A stretch of 64,000 nt of DNA, taken from positions 1-64,000 of the forward strand of contig NZ_JAJISP010000001.1 in NCBI RefSeq assembly GCF_022132145.1, given 5' to 3'. The DNA comes from Pseudomonas sp. MMS21 TM103 (GTDB lineage: Bacteria > Pseudomonadota > Gammaproteobacteria > Pseudomonadales > Pseudomonadaceae). Each line of letters begins with the position of its first letter. Within the stretch, counting starts at the first letter, position 1. A program made the translations under genes and the position numbers. A model generated the notes under the pieces. That model had not been told where the DNA came from, made no database searches, and was given only the letters and a program-made list of their open reading frames with translations. Below are positions 54,066 to 63,258 of this stretch, in pieces.

Positions 54066-54210
54066 CAACTGACCCGTGAAACCCTTGTGCACCTGTGTCT
54101 TGCCCAGCACCAGCGCAAGGCAATACACCGACTGATCACGTCACAATCGCCCACATGATCGCGACGGAAACGCCATCACAAAAAAGCAATCGAATTGTCA
54201 CGGGCACTAC

Positions 54211-55416
54211 ATGGCGGCAGCCGACACTGCGGCCATGCACACACCCACCTTCTCTATCGCACTGATCACTGAAACCTTCCCGCCGGAAATCAACGGCGTG
54301 GCCACGACCCTCGGCCGCCTGGTCGATGGCCTGCGCGCCCGGGGCCATCGCCTGCAACTGGTGCGCCCACGGCAGAGCAGCGATGACGGCCGCAAAAGCG
54401 ACGACCAGTTGCTGCTGACCCGCGGTTGGTCGCTGCCTGGCTACCCCGGTTTGCAGTGGGGCCAGTCGTCACTGCACAAGCTGCTGCGACGCTGGAAAAG
54501 GCAACGCCCGGATGTGCTGTACATCGCCACCGAAGGCCCGCTCGGGCTGTCCGCCCTGCGCGCCGCACGGCGCCTGCAGATCCCGGTGGTCAGCGGTTTT
54601 CACACCAACTTCCAGCAGTACACCGGGCATTACGGCATCGCCCTGCTGACCCGCGCCCTGACCAACTACCTGCGCTGGTTTCACAACCGCTCGCAGATGA
54701 CCCTGGTGCCCAGCACCAGCCAGCTGATCGAGCTGCAACGCCGCGGTTTCGAGCGCCTGGAGTTGCTCGCCCGCGGCGTCGATGGTCAGCTGTTCCACCC
54801 CGCCAAACGGTGTAATGAGCTGCGCCTGAGCTGGGGCCTGGCCGAGAGCGATATCGCCATCCTGCATGTCGGCCGCCTGGCCGCAGAGAAGAACCTGGCG
54901 CTATTGGTAAAAAGCTATCGCATCCTGCAACAGGCGCACCCGCAGCAACGCCTGAAGCTGATTCTGGTCGGCGACGGACCGCAGCGCGCCAGCCTGCAAC
55001 AGCAGCTGCCAGAGGCAGTTTTCTGCGGCCTGCAGCGCGGCGAAGCACTGGCGACGCACTACGCCTCGGGCGACCTTTTCGTCTTTCCCAGCCTTTCGGA
55101 AACCTTCGGCAATGTGGTGCTTGAAGCCCTCGCCTCGGGCCTCGGCGTGGTCGCCTTCGACCGGGCCGCGGCGGCGCAACATATCCGTCACGGCCATAAC
55201 GGTGTTCTGGCCGCGACCGAAGACCAACAGGGCTTTATCGAAGCCGCCAGCTGGCTGCTGGAAGAGCCGGAAAACCTTCGCCGGGTGCGCCTGAACGCCC
55301 GGCAGCATGGCGCGCGACAGGGCTGGCCGGCGATCGTCGAACTGTTCGAGCAGCACCTGCGGAACGCCCTGACACCCACACTCGATGGACTCAGGGGCCA
55401 GGGAACAGCCAGGTAG
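54211..55416 (+). CDS. Glycosyltransferase family 4 protein
   Basis: A 401-aa GT-B glycosyltransferase. N-terminal domain: ITETFPPEINGVATTLGRLVDGL (GT4 acceptor side) and SGFHTNFQQYTGHYG; C-terminal donor domain: HVGRLAAEKNLALLVKSY and the EX7E-like FPSLSETFGNVVLEALASG. It resembles the mannosyltransferases and diacylglycerol glycosyltransferases of the PimB/MgtA type; no acceptor can be named. ATG at 54211 or the one at 54235 (MHTPTFSIAL) may be used; neither has a strong ribosome site. Confidence 0.87.
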   Translation: MAAADTAAMHTPTFSIALITETFPPEINGVATTLGRLVDGLRARGHRLQLVRPRQSSDDGRKSDDQLLLTRGWSLPGYPGLQWGQSSLHKLLRRWKRQRPDVLYIATEGPLGLSALRAARRLQIPVVSGFHTNFQQYTGHYGIALLTRALTNYLRWFHNRSQMTLVPSTSQLIELQRRGFERLELLARGVDGQLFHPAKRCNELRLSWGLAESDIAILHVGRLAAEKNLALLVKSYRILQQAHPQQRLKLILVGDGPQRASLQQQLPEAVFCGLQRGEALATHYASGDLFVFPSLSETFGNVVLEALASGLGVVAFDRAAAAQHIRHGHNGVLAATEDQQGFIEAASWLLEEPENLRRVRLNARQHGARQGWPAIVELFEQHLRNALTPTLDGLRGQGTAR

Positions 55417-55512
55417 GCCGCCCCGACTCCCCACGCCCACGCCCCTTCTGCCGAACCATTCTCAGGCCTGCCCTTTGGCGCAGCGGTGAATAGAAGACGT
55501 TTACTGAACCTA

Positions 55513-55533
55513 ACGATACGCATTATCATTTGA
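55513..55533. promoter_or_regulatory. Probable Fur box
   Basis: The reverse complement of ACGATACGCATTATCATTTG reads as AATGATAATGCGTATCGT, a good match to the Fur consensus (GATAATGATAATCATTATC). It lies about 27 bp upstream of the truncated aldolase gene and 420 bp upstream of the TonB receptor. Confidence 0.7.
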
Positions 55534-55559
55534 TAACTGATCACATCTCGGCTATCTCC

Positions 55560-55907
55560 ATGCTGCACATCTCGCCCATTTTCACCCGCCTGCATCGCGA
55601 CGAAGAGGTCTACGGCTTACTCAACTCCGTACCCGCGCCTCTGCTCGGCGAAATGATCGACTACGCCGGTGATCACTTCGTGATCCTGGACCCGGATCAC
55701 CTGCTGCGTGGCGGCGATGAGCCGATGCATGGCCCGCGCGCCTGTCAACCGGCCGGCGTCTCGCCCTGGGTACGGGTGCCGGAGGTCGACGCGAAATTGA
55801 TCGTCCAGCGTCTCGACGCTGGCGCCGAGACCATAGTGCTGCCGCGGATCGAAAGCGCCGCCGAGATCAAAGCACTGCCGGGTGCGGCCTGCTGCACAAC
55901 GCCCTGA
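55560..55907 (+). pseudogene. HpcH/HpaI-type aldolase, truncated remnant
   Basis: The frame encodes NSVPAPLLGEMIDYAGDHFV, then VSPWVRVPEVDAKLIVQRLDAGAETIVLPRIESAAEIKA, characteristic of the N-terminal half of HpcH/HpaI aldolases (class II, pyruvate-type). Family members are about 250 aa; this ends after 115 codons at ALPGAACCTTP. From about 55871 a different frame reads GLLHNALKMRLDDLKSHP to a stop at 55942, which looks like the 3' end of another gene. A large deletion joining two genes of one operon is the simplest reading. Aldolases of this kind (SbnG, AcsB) occur in NRPS-independent siderophore operons. Confidence 0.65.
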
Positions 55908-55948
55908 AAATGCGCCTGGATGACCTGAAATCCCACCCCTAAACCTCG

Positions 55949-58045
55949 ATGAAGTTCTCTATGAATAACAATGCCCGTTTGTTTTCTCTGCCGCTCAGCC
56001 TCCTGGCGCTGTCCATCGGCCAAGCAGCCTGTGCCGAACCAGTCAGCCCACAGAAAGTCCTCGCCCCCATGGTGATCAAGGGTGACGTGCTGGGCAGCGC
56101 CAGCGATAAAGAAGTGCGCAGCTATGCCGGCAGCCGCAGCGTGGTCGACCGCGAAGACCTGAGCAAAGCCAGCGTGCGCGGCCTCGACGATGCCTTGCAG
56201 CGCGTCCCCGGGATCAAGGTGTTCGATGAGACCGGCACCGGCGCCCTGCCGCAGATTTCCGTGCGCGGCCTCTACGAGAGCCGCAGCGGCCGCGCCCAGG
56301 TGCTCTCCGACGGCATCCCGCTGTCACTCGCGCCTTATGGCCAGACCAGCCTGTCGCTGTTTCCGCAGACCCTGGCCACCGTCGAGCGCATCGATATCGT
56401 CCGCGGCGGCGCGGCGGTGCAATACGGCCCGAACAACGTCGGCGGGGTGATCAATCTGATCAGCAAGCCGATCTCTCGCGCATGGGAGACCACCCTGCAG
56501 GAAAAGGCCACCTTCGCCCCCGGCGGCCGCAGCCTGTGGGACAGCTACATCGGCACCGGCGGCTACCTGACCGATAACTTCGGCCTGCAACTGGACCTCA
56601 ACACCGTCAGTGGCGAGTATGGCCGCGAACATTCCGACAGCGAGGTGCAGAACTACCGCCTGCGCGGCCAGTGGGACATCGACGACACGCGCAGCCTGAG
56701 CTTCGGCGTGCAGCGCTATATCGCCGACCTGGACCTGGCCGGCGCCCTCAGCGTCGCCGACTACAAGGACGACCCGCGCCAGTCCACGCGCGAGCTCGAC
56801 CGTTTCGAAGGCGATAGCGACCGCGTCTGGGGCACCTACAGCCAGTACCTGGGAGCCATCGGCCCCTTCGATGCGGTGGAATTCAGCTGGACCAACTTCG
56901 CCCATCACAGCTATCGCAACTTCCAAGTCGGCCTGCCCTTCAACCCGGATGCCGAACCGACCACCTTTCAGGACGCGCCGCGCGACTTCCGCGTCTGGGG
57001 CAGCGAGCCGCGCCTGAGCCTGAGCATCGACGGCGATAGCGTCAGCCAGACCTGGCTGCTCGGCGCCCGCCTGGTCAAGGAAGACGTCGACTTTAAGGTC
57101 AACCGCGAGAACCTTGGCAGCGGCGCGCAGAGCGTGATCCGCGATTGGACCTTCGACGACGAGGCCAAGGCGGTGTACCTGAGCAACGAGCTGAAACTGC
57201 TCGACGGCCGTCTGACCATCACCCCCGGGGTGCGCTACGAACACGCGCGCATGGAGTATGCCGATGGCGTCAGCGGGATCGAGCGCGCAACCGTCGCCGA
57301 GGAATGGCTGCCGGGCCTGAGCGCCGGCTATCAACTCACGGACGACTGGTTCGTCTACGCCAACGCCCAGCGCTCGCTGCGCGTGCCGCAGATCACCGCG
57401 ATCGTCAAGGACGGTGACGTCGCCGCCGAACTGGCCTGGAACTACGAAACCGGCGTGCGCTACACGCCCTGGAACGGCCTGCGCGTCGACCTCGGCCTGT
57501 ACCGTATCGATTTCGACGATCAGATCGAATACAACCGCAGCAACGACCGCTTCGAGAACCTCGGCAGCACCCGCCACCAGGGCCTCGAAACCGAAGTGTT
57601 CTGGACCCCCACCGCGCTGCCGACCCTCGACCTGCATGCCGGTTATGCCTACCTGGACAGCGAACAGCGCAGCGGCGCGTTCAAGGGCAATGAAGTGCCC
57701 TTCGCCTCCGCACATCAGCTGACCCTCGATGGCCGCTACCGCTTCGCCGAAGCCTGGACCTACACCCTCGATGGCCTCTACGTCAGCAGCGCCTACACCG
57801 ACGCGGCCAACAGCCACGCCGAGAATGCCGCCGCGACGGTCGGCGAGTTGCCCGCCTACTGGCTGTGGAATACCGCCATCGAACGCGAATTCAAGCTCGA
57901 CGACGGCAGCCTGCTGACCACCTCCGCCGGGGTCAGCAACCTGTTCGACCGCCAGTATTACTTCCGCGGCATCGACACCAGCCCCTGGGGTCGTCAGCCG
58001 GCACCCGGCCGCACCCTGACCCTGGGCGTCAACTACAGCTTCTGA
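55949..58045 (+). CDS. TonB-dependent receptor, probable ferric siderophore uptake
   Basis: A 698-aa outer-membrane receptor. A signal peptide (to about residue 28, ...QAACA-EP) leads to a plug domain (about 45-165: DALQRVPGIKVFDETGTGALPQISVRGL and ERIDIVRGGAAVQYGPNNVGGVINL), then a 22-strand barrel ending in VNYSF, with the terminal Phe recognised by the BAM machinery. The family is FecA-like. Fur control is suggested by the box at 55513. Siderophore specificity cannot be told from sequence; it may be the receptor of the lost siderophore pathway. No fecI/fecR is adjacent. An alternative start lies four codons downstream. Confidence 0.9.
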   Translation: MKFSMNNNARLFSLPLSLLALSIGQAACAEPVSPQKVLAPMVIKGDVLGSASDKEVRSYAGSRSVVDREDLSKASVRGLDDALQRVPGIKVFDETGTGALPQISVRGLYESRSGRAQVLSDGIPLSLAPYGQTSLSLFPQTLATVERIDIVRGGAAVQYGPNNVGGVINLISKPISRAWETTLQEKATFAPGGRSLWDSYIGTGGYLTDNFGLQLDLNTVSGEYGREHSDSEVQNYRLRGQWDIDDTRSLSFGVQRYIADLDLAGALSVADYKDDPRQSTRELDRFEGDSDRVWGTYSQYLGAIGPFDAVEFSWTNFAHHSYRNFQVGLPFNPDAEPTTFQDAPRDFRVWGSEPRLSLSIDGDSVSQTWLLGARLVKEDVDFKVNRENLGSGAQSVIRDWTFDDEAKAVYLSNELKLLDGRLTITPGVRYEHARMEYADGVSGIERATVAEEWLPGLSAGYQLTDDWFVYANAQRSLRVPQITAIVKDGDVAAELAWNYETGVRYTPWNGLRVDLGLYRIDFDDQIEYNRSNDRFENLGSTRHQGLETEVFWTPTALPTLDLHAGYAYLDSEQRSGAFKGNEVPFASAHQLTLDGRYRFAEAWTYTLDGLYVSSAYTDAANSHAENAAATVGELPAYWLWNTAIEREFKLDDGSLLTTSAGVSNLFDRQYYFRGIDTSPWGRQPAPGRTLTLGVNYSF

Positions 58046-58165
58046 TCCGCCCATTCGTACCCAGGCGATCGGCTGGTGTTTGCGCTGGCCGGAGCTACGC
58101 CTGGAATATCTCGCCGCGCGATGTCCTGATGCACGAGCCACCGGCCATGGTGTTTTTGCAAGACG

Positions 58166-58191
58166 AAAAAAAGCCCCGATGTGCCGGGGCT
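58166..58191 (-). terminator. Terminator of the OYE gene
   Basis: Stem AGCCCCG (58172-58178) with CGGGGCT (58185-58191); on the minus strand it ends in seven T (AAAAAAA on plus at 58166-58172). It lies 45 bp after the oxidoreductase stop. Confidence 0.85.
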
Positions 58192-58235
58192 GAGGGAGTG
58201 TTGCGCCGTTGTGCGGCGCCACACTAAAGGGTCAA

Positions 58236-59345
58236 TCAGACCAATGTGGTCAGCGCCTCGCGGCTGAACGGCAGGATGTCGCCTTCACGGCCTTCGCGCA
58301 CCTTGAGCGCCCAATCCGGGTCGACCAGCAGGGCGCGGCCCACGGCCACCAGATCGAACTCCTGATTATTCAGACGCTCCAGCAGGTTTTCCAGACTGGC
58401 CGGCTCGGCGACCTTGTCGGTCTTGACCATGAACTGCAGGAACTCGCCGTCCAGGCCGACGCTGCCGACGGTGATGGTCGGCTTGCCGGTGAGCTTGCGG
58501 GTCCAGCCGGCCAGGTTGAGATCGGAGCCGTCGAATTCCGGCTCCCAGAAACGCCGGGTCGAGCAATGGAAGATGTCCACGCCGGCATCGCTGAGCGGCT
58601 TGAGGAAGGCTTCCAGGGCCTCCGGGGTTTCCACCAGACGCGCGCTGTAATCCTGCTGCTTCCACTGTGAGAAGCGGAAGATGATCGGGAACTCCGGACC
58701 GACTGCGGCGCGTACCGCCTGGATCAGTTCGATGGCAAAGCGCGAGCGCTGCGCCAGGTCACCGCCATATTCGTCGCTGCGCTGGTTGCTGCCGGCCCAG
58801 AAGAACTGATCGACCAGGTAGCCGTGGGCGCCGTGGATTTCCACGCCGTCCATGCCGATGCGCTGGGCATCCTTGGCGGCCTGGGCGAAGGCGGCGATGA
58901 CTTCCTGGATATCGTCCTGGGTCATGCCGTGCACCACGACATTGCCTTCCTTGATCTTCTCGCTCGGACCATAACCCGGCACGGCGGCGTCCGGCTCGGT
59001 ACCGAGCTTGCGCACATTACCCACGTGCCACAGCTGCGGGACGATCTTGCCGCCTTCGGCGTGCACCGCCTCGACCACTTTCTGCCAGCCGGCCAGGGCA
59101 TCTTCGCCGTAGAAACGCGGCACGTTGGGGTAGCCGTTGGCGGCCTTGTGGCCGACGGTGGTGCCTTCGGTGACGATCAGGCCCACACCGCCCGCGGCGC
59201 GGCGACGGTAGTACTCGATGACCTTGCTGTTGGGCACCCCGCCCGGCGAGAAGGAACGGGTCATGGGGGCCATCACCACACGGGTCGGCAGCTCCAGCGC
59301 GCCCAGGCTGAAGGGTTGAAACAAGGCTTTTACCGGATCGTTCAT
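58236..59345 (-). CDS. Old yellow enzyme family NADH:flavin oxidoreductase (NemA/XenB-like)
   Basis: A 369-aa FMN enzyme. Motifs: RVVMAPMTRSFSPGG, VTEGTTVGHKAANGYPN, the substrate-binding HxxN-type region QLWHVGNVRK, GVEIHGAHGYLVDQFFW and SNQRSDEYGG with the family's RxDEYGG. It reduces activated alkenes and electrophiles such as N-ethylmaleimide. Divergent or tandem with a NemR-like TetR gene; a 13-bp operator precedes both. Expression is likely induced by electrophiles. Confidence 0.92.
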   Translation of the reverse strand: MNDPVKALFQPFSLGALELPTRVVMAPMTRSFSPGGVPNSKVIEYYRRRAAGGVGLIVTEGTTVGHKAANGYPNVPRFYGEDALAGWQKVVEAVHAEGGKIVPQLWHVGNVRKLGTEPDAAVPGYGPSEKIKEGNVVVHGMTQDDIQEVIAAFAQAAKDAQRIGMDGVEIHGAHGYLVDQFFWAGSNQRSDEYGGDLAQRSRFAIELIQAVRAAVGPEFPIIFRFSQWKQQDYSARLVETPEALEAFLKPLSDAGVDIFHCSTRRFWEPEFDGSDLNLAGWTRKLTGKPTITVGSVGLDGEFLQFMVKTDKVAEPASLENLLERLNNQEFDLVAVGRALLVDPDWALKVREGREGDILPFSREALTTLV

Positions 59346-59367
59346 CGTTGTTCCTCTGCCGGCCAGG

Positions 59368-59380
59368 TGACCGGTCGTCT
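59368..59380. promoter_or_regulatory. TetR operator upstream of the OYE gene
   Basis: TGACCGGTCGTCT, identical to 60009-60021 upstream of the TetR gene. The core GACCGGTC is a perfect palindrome. It lies 22-34 bp upstream of the OYE ATG. Confidence 0.75.
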
Positions 59381-59401
59381 ACTTAATGGGGTTTTAAAAA
59401 A

Positions 59402-59995
59402 TCAGGCCCGCAACAACAGCTGCAGGCGCTGCATGAAGTCTTCGAGGGCACAGGTGTTGTTTGCCACTTTCAGGCGCGTCAGGGCGCCCTGCCAGGCGCT
59501 GGTGATAAAACTCGCCAGGCCGCGGCAATCCTCATTGGCGGCCAGCTCGCCGGCATCCTGTGCCTGCTGCAGGCAGGCCTGCAGGATGTCCGCCGAGCGC
59601 TGCAAAATGGCGTCGATCTCGACACCCAGGGTGGGCGACAGTTCGGCCATCTCGAAACTCAGGCTGCCGATAAAGCAGTGGTATTCGAGCTTTTCCTGGC
59701 GGGCGAAATGCTCCACCAGTTCCGCGTAGTAGCCGACGATGCGCGCCCGCGGGCTCAACGCCGAGTTCGCCAGCGCCTGGCTATAACGCTGCAAACGCGG
59801 GCCATACACCTGCTGCAAGGCCTGCAGGGCGAACTCTTCCTTGCTGGCGAAGTAGTGATAGAAGGAGCCCTTGGGCACGCCGGCGGCCTGCACGATCTCC
59901 TGCACGCCGGCACCGTGATAACCGCGACGGGTCATCACCTCGGCGCCTTTGGCGAGGATCAGGTCACGTTTGTCGAGTCGTTGGTGTGCATTCAT
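59402..59995 (-). CDS. NemR-like TetR repressor
   Basis: A 197-aa repressor with a TetR helix-turn-helix (GYHGAGVQEIVQAAGVPKGSFYHYFASKEEF). The ligand domain holds Cys107 in EYHCFIGSLSFE, aligned with the redox-sensing Cys106 of E. coli NemR, so electrophiles or hypochlorite may trigger release. It precedes the OYE gene on the same strand, 56 bp apart, with identical operators in front of each. Confidence 0.88.
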   Translation of the reverse strand: MNAHQRLDKRDLILAKGAEVMTRRGYHGAGVQEIVQAAGVPKGSFYHYFASKEEFALQALQQVYGPRLQRYSQALANSALSPRARIVGYYAELVEHFARQEKLEYHCFIGSLSFEMAELSPTLGVEIDAILQRSADILQACLQQAQDAGELAANEDCRGLASFITSAWQGALTRLKVANNTCALEDFMQRLQLLLRA

Positions 59996-60008
59996 GCCGG
60001 CAAGGATA

Positions 60009-60021
60009 TGACCGGTCGTCT
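60009..60021. promoter_or_regulatory. TetR operator upstream of the TetR gene
   Basis: TGACCGGTCGTCT, 14 bp upstream of the TetR ATG, identical to the site before the OYE gene. It implies autoregulation. The rest of 60022-60294 shows no gene. Confidence 0.75.
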
Positions 60022-60294
60022 CGCCCCGCCCAGCACTATTGATTTGCGTGATAAGCGCTTACACGGAGGAAGTAGGGAAAGCCTATAGCCCGGATCAGCC
60101 GCGCGATGCAATGCAATCCTAAGGCACGACTTCAGATTGAAGAGGTGCGACTCAACAGCTGGCGGGTTGTCGCTGCGCCATGAGCGGCCGGCGCCCCAAA
60201 CAGCCCTGGACGCTGCGCGCAAAACGCGATTTGCCGCGAGCGCCTGGAGGTGGCCTAGCGACAACGCTCGATTGTTCCACTGCTGAGAGGCCTT

Positions 60295-60777
60295 TCAGCT
60301 CAGGGCTTTTTCGATAGCCTGGATCAAGGCGGGATCCTCCGGTACCGTACGTGGCGAGAAGCGCGCCAGCACCCGACCGTCCTGACCAACCAGGAACTTT
60401 TCGAAATTCCAGGTGATGTCGCCGGGAAACTCGGCGCCCTCGCCCGCTAGCAGGCGGTACAGCGGATGACGATCATGCCCATTGACTTCGATCTTGCTGC
60501 CCAAGGGGAAGGTCACCCCATAGTTCAGGCTGCAAAACTCGCGAATGGCCTCTTCACTATCAGGCTCTTGTTCGGCGAACTGGTTGCACGGCAGGCCGAG
60601 CACGGTGAAGCCCTGCGCGCGGTACTGCTGATGGAGTTTTTCCAGCCCGGCGTACTGCGGAGTCAGGCCGCACTTGGAGGCAACGTTGACCACCAGCACA
60701 ACCCGCCCCTTTAAGGGTGCCAGCGGCAGTTCCTGACCATCCAGAGCACGCAGATTTAGGTCGTGAAAGGCACTCAT
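60295..60777 (-). CDS. Glutathione peroxidase family protein
   Basis: A 160-aa thioredoxin-fold peroxidase: VNVASKCGLTPQYAGLEKLH with catalytic Cys36 (not selenocysteine), CNQFAEQEP with the Gln, and ITWNFEKFLV with the Trp of the catalytic triad. In bacteria these enzymes reduce hydroperoxides mostly with thioredoxin. The ATG at 60777 follows CAAGGAGCTAGTC. Confidence 0.93.
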   Translation of the reverse strand: MSAFHDLNLRALDGQELPLAPLKGRVVLVVNVASKCGLTPQYAGLEKLHQQYRAQGFTVLGLPCNQFAEQEPDSEEAIREFCSLNYGVTFPLGSKIEVNGHDRHPLYRLLAGEGAEFPGDITWNFEKFLVGQDGRVLARFSPRTVPEDPALIQAIEKALS

Positions 60778-60818
60778 GACTAGCTCCTTGGGAACGCTTC
60801 AAATTACCGGCAAAGGAC

Positions 60819-60847
60819 AAAAAAGGCGCCTCTATGAAGGCGCCTTT
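60819..60847 (-). terminator. Terminator of the FKBP gene
   Basis: AAAGGCGCCT (60822-60831) and AGGCGCCTTT (60838-60847) form a 10-bp stem; the minus strand then reads TTTTTT. It ends transcription from the SlyD-type gene. Confidence 0.85.
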
Positions 60848-60929
60848 CTCGTTTAACCCAGCTTAGCAGTCGCTGGCACAGTTGCTACAACCATAAGTCG
60901 TATTGCGCCCTCGACATTGCGGCAGTGGA

Positions 60930-61415
60930 TCAGTGCTGATGGCCACCTTCGCCATGCACGTGGCCATGCGCAACTTCTTCATCACTGGCGTCACGCACTT
61001 CGATCACTTTGACCTTGAAGTTCAGGCGCTGACCGGCCAGGGGGTGGTTGCCGTCGACGATCACGTCGTCGCCCTCCAGCTCACGAATGGTGACGATCTG
61101 CATGCTGCCGTCCGGGCCGGAGGCGTGGAACTGCATGCCGATTTCCAGTTCGTCGACGCCTTCGAACATGCTGCGGTTGAGGGTCGCGACCAGCTCGGCG
61201 CTGTACTCGCCATAGGCATCTTCCGGCTCGACGGAGACATCCAGCTCGTCACCGGCCTGCTTGCCGAGCAGGGCTTTTTCCAGACCGCCGATGATGTTGC
61301 CGGCGCCTTGCAGGTAAACCAGCGGCGCGCCGCCAGCGGAGCTATCGATCACCTCACCGGCATCGTTGGTCAGGGTATAGTCGATAGAGACAGCCTTATT
61401 GGGGGCGATCAGCAT
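60930..61415 (-). CDS. SlyD-type FKBP peptidyl-prolyl isomerase
   Basis: A 161-aa protein: FKBP core (KAVSIDYTLTNDAGEVIDSS, LVYLQGAGNIIGGLEKALLG), an inserted IF chaperone flap and a short His-rich tail (HGHVHGEGGHQH) that may bind nickel, as in SlyD. It speeds proline isomerisation and chaperones unfolded proteins. The ATG at 61415 is chosen because the 16-codon longer frame has no support and MLIAPNKAVS fits the family start. Confidence 0.93.
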   Translation of the reverse strand: MLIAPNKAVSIDYTLTNDAGEVIDSSAGGAPLVYLQGAGNIIGGLEKALLGKQAGDELDVSVEPEDAYGEYSAELVATLNRSMFEGVDELEIGMQFHASGPDGSMQIVTIRELEGDDVIVDGNHPLAGQRLNFKVKVIEVRDASDEEVAHGHVHGEGGHQH

Positions 61416-61515
61416 GGGGCGAGACCTTCTGCATAGAAAAATAGAACGGACTAGTTTAACCAAGGGTGCGCGCGAAAGCGAACCCAGCCCTGACGGACGG
61501 CCGGACGCGGGCCTG

Positions 61516-61749
61516 GTGCGATTGATTGACTTTGGTCAGGACGCCGACGGTCATTGGCTGGCAATCTTGTCCTGTGGTCATACTCAACACCTGCGCCATC
61601 AGCCGCCGTGGCAAAATCGCACCTAGGTGCTCGACGCCAAACAACGCACTAGTCGCCTGGATCAGCCCTTCGCCTGCGGCTGGTGCATGGCAGCTGTCGA
61701 ATCCGGCGCAGCCAACCCTGGCCGCCTGCCGGACGTGACACTGTCCTAG
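61516..61749 (+). pseudogene. DUF3565 family gene interrupted by an in-frame amber codon
   Basis: The first part, LIDFGQDADGHWLAILSCGHTQHLRHQPPWQNR, matches DUF3565, where QNRPWV normally follows. Here the frame reads QNR-T-TAG (TAG at 61624-61626), so the conserved Trp codon (TGG) appears changed to amber. Reading on in the same frame gives VLDAKQRTSRLDQPFACGWC, the expected family continuation, to a stop at 61747. A start at the GTG at 61516 or the TTG at 61522 is guessed. It may be a recent nonsense mutation or a sequencing error. Confidence 0.75.
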
Positions 61750-61922
61750 TGCGGGAAAACAATAATCGATCATTTCCGCACTACTTTCCGTTGCATAGAA
61801 CGAGCATTCGCAGGGCGGCCTTCCGCCCCAACAGAGCGTAAAAACGGCTGCTATGCGGACCTTTCCTCGCTGCGCAAGGTCAAGTCCAACAGGCTGCTAG
61901 CGACACAGACAAGGAACGGTAA

Positions 61923-63110
61923 ATGCCGGCACGCAATATTCTGGTAATCAACTGTGGCAGTTCGTCGATCAAGTTCGCCCTGGTCAATGAAGCCCACTCG
62001 CAATTCACCCTCAGCGGCCTGGCCGAACGCCTCGGCAGCCACGACGCAGTGCTGCACTGGCAGCGTGGCGGCGAGAAGGACAGCCTGATGATCCCCAATG
62101 GCGATCATCGCGCCGCCCTCGCCCAGCTATTGCCGCTGGTGCAGAGTGCCGCCGGCGGCAAGCTGCACGGTATCGGCCATCGCGTGGTGCATGGTGGCGA
62201 GCATTTCACCGCGGCCAGCCGCCTGGATGAAGCCACCTTGCGTGCCATTCACGCCACCGCGCCGCTGGCGCCGCTGCACAATCCGGCCAACCTGCAGGGC
62301 ATCGAGGCGGCGATCAAGCTGTTTCCAACCCTGACCCAGGTGGCGGTATTCGACACTGCCTTCCACCAGACCCTGCCCGAACATGCATTTCGTTATGCCC
62401 TGCCGGACAACCTCTACCGCGAGCACGGCGTGCGTCGTTATGGCTTCCACGGCACCAGCCACCGTTACGTCAGTCATCGCGCGGCCGAACTGGCCGGCCT
62501 GTCGGTCGGCGACAGCAGTTGGCTGGTGGCCCACTTGGGCAATGGCTGCTCGACCTGTGCCATCGTCAACGGCCAGAGCCGTGACACCAGCATGGGCCTG
62601 ACCCCGCTGGAAGGTCTGGTGATGGGGACGCGCAGCGGCGATGTCGATCCCAACTTGCACAGCCACCTGGCGCGCACCCTGGGCTGGAGCCTGGAGCGCA
62701 TCGACCAGTTGCTGAACAAGGAAAGCGGCCTGCTCGGCCTTTCCGGGCTGTCCAACGACATGCGCAGCCTTGAGCGGGCCCGCGAACAGGGCCATGCTGG
62801 CGCCACCTTGGCCATCGAGGTGTTCTGCTACCGCCTGGCCAAATCGCTCGCCGCCATGAGCTGCGCCCTGCCGCAGCTGGACGGACTGATTTTCACCGGC
62901 GGCATCGGCGAAAACTCGCCCTTGGTCCGCAGCAAGACCGCGGCCCATCTCAAGCTGTTCAACCTGGCCCTGGATCAGGAGGCCAACGCCCGCACCATCC
63001 GCGGCGTTGCGGGCTCGATCCAGGCCTATGGCCACCCGCGTGTGCTGGTAGTGCCGACCAACGAAGAACGCCAGATCGCCCTGGACACCCTGACCCTGCT
63101 CGATAACTGA
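61923..63110 (+). CDS. ackA: Acetate kinase
   Basis: A 395-aa enzyme of the acetate/sugar kinase family: N-terminal [41 protein letters not shown] and the C-terminal [13 protein letters not shown]. It interconverts acetyl phosphate and acetate with ATP. AAGGAACGGTAA precedes the ATG. It is followed by pta, so acetyl-CoA overflow to acetate (or acetate use) is encoded as one unit. Confidence 0.96.
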   Translation: MPARNILVINCGSSSIKFALVNEAHSQFTLSGLAERLGSHDAVLHWQRGGEKDSLMIPNGDHRAALAQLLPLVQSAAGGKLHGIGHRVVHGGEHFTAASRLDEATLRAIHATAPLAPLHNPANLQGIEAAIKLFPTLTQVAVFDTAFHQTLPEHAFRYALPDNLYREHGVRRYGFHGTSHRYVSHRAAELAGLSVGDSSWLVAHLGNGCSTCAIVNGQSRDTSMGLTPLEGLVMGTRSGDVDPNLHSHLARTLGWSLERIDQLLNKESGLLGLSGLSNDMRSLERAREQGHAGATLAIEVFCYRLAKSLAAMSCALPQLDGLIFTGGIGENSPLVRSKTAAHLKLFNLALDQEANARTIRGVAGSIQAYGHPRVLVVPTNEERQIALDTLTLLDN

Positions 63111-63258
63111 CTGCTGATGACCGGGCAGGTTGGATTGCAGAGCGCAGGGACAAGCCCAACCTACGCGCCCACCAACCAGAGCCCGGCCACCACCAACAGC
63201 GCCTGCTGCCCAGCGCCCACCTATCTGTAAGCGCTCGCCCGACACGATTGGAGACTCA

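Noticed and set aside
56324..58222. 632-aa antisense frame over the TonB receptor
   Set aside because: The plus strand encodes a full receptor with plug, barrel and terminal Phe.
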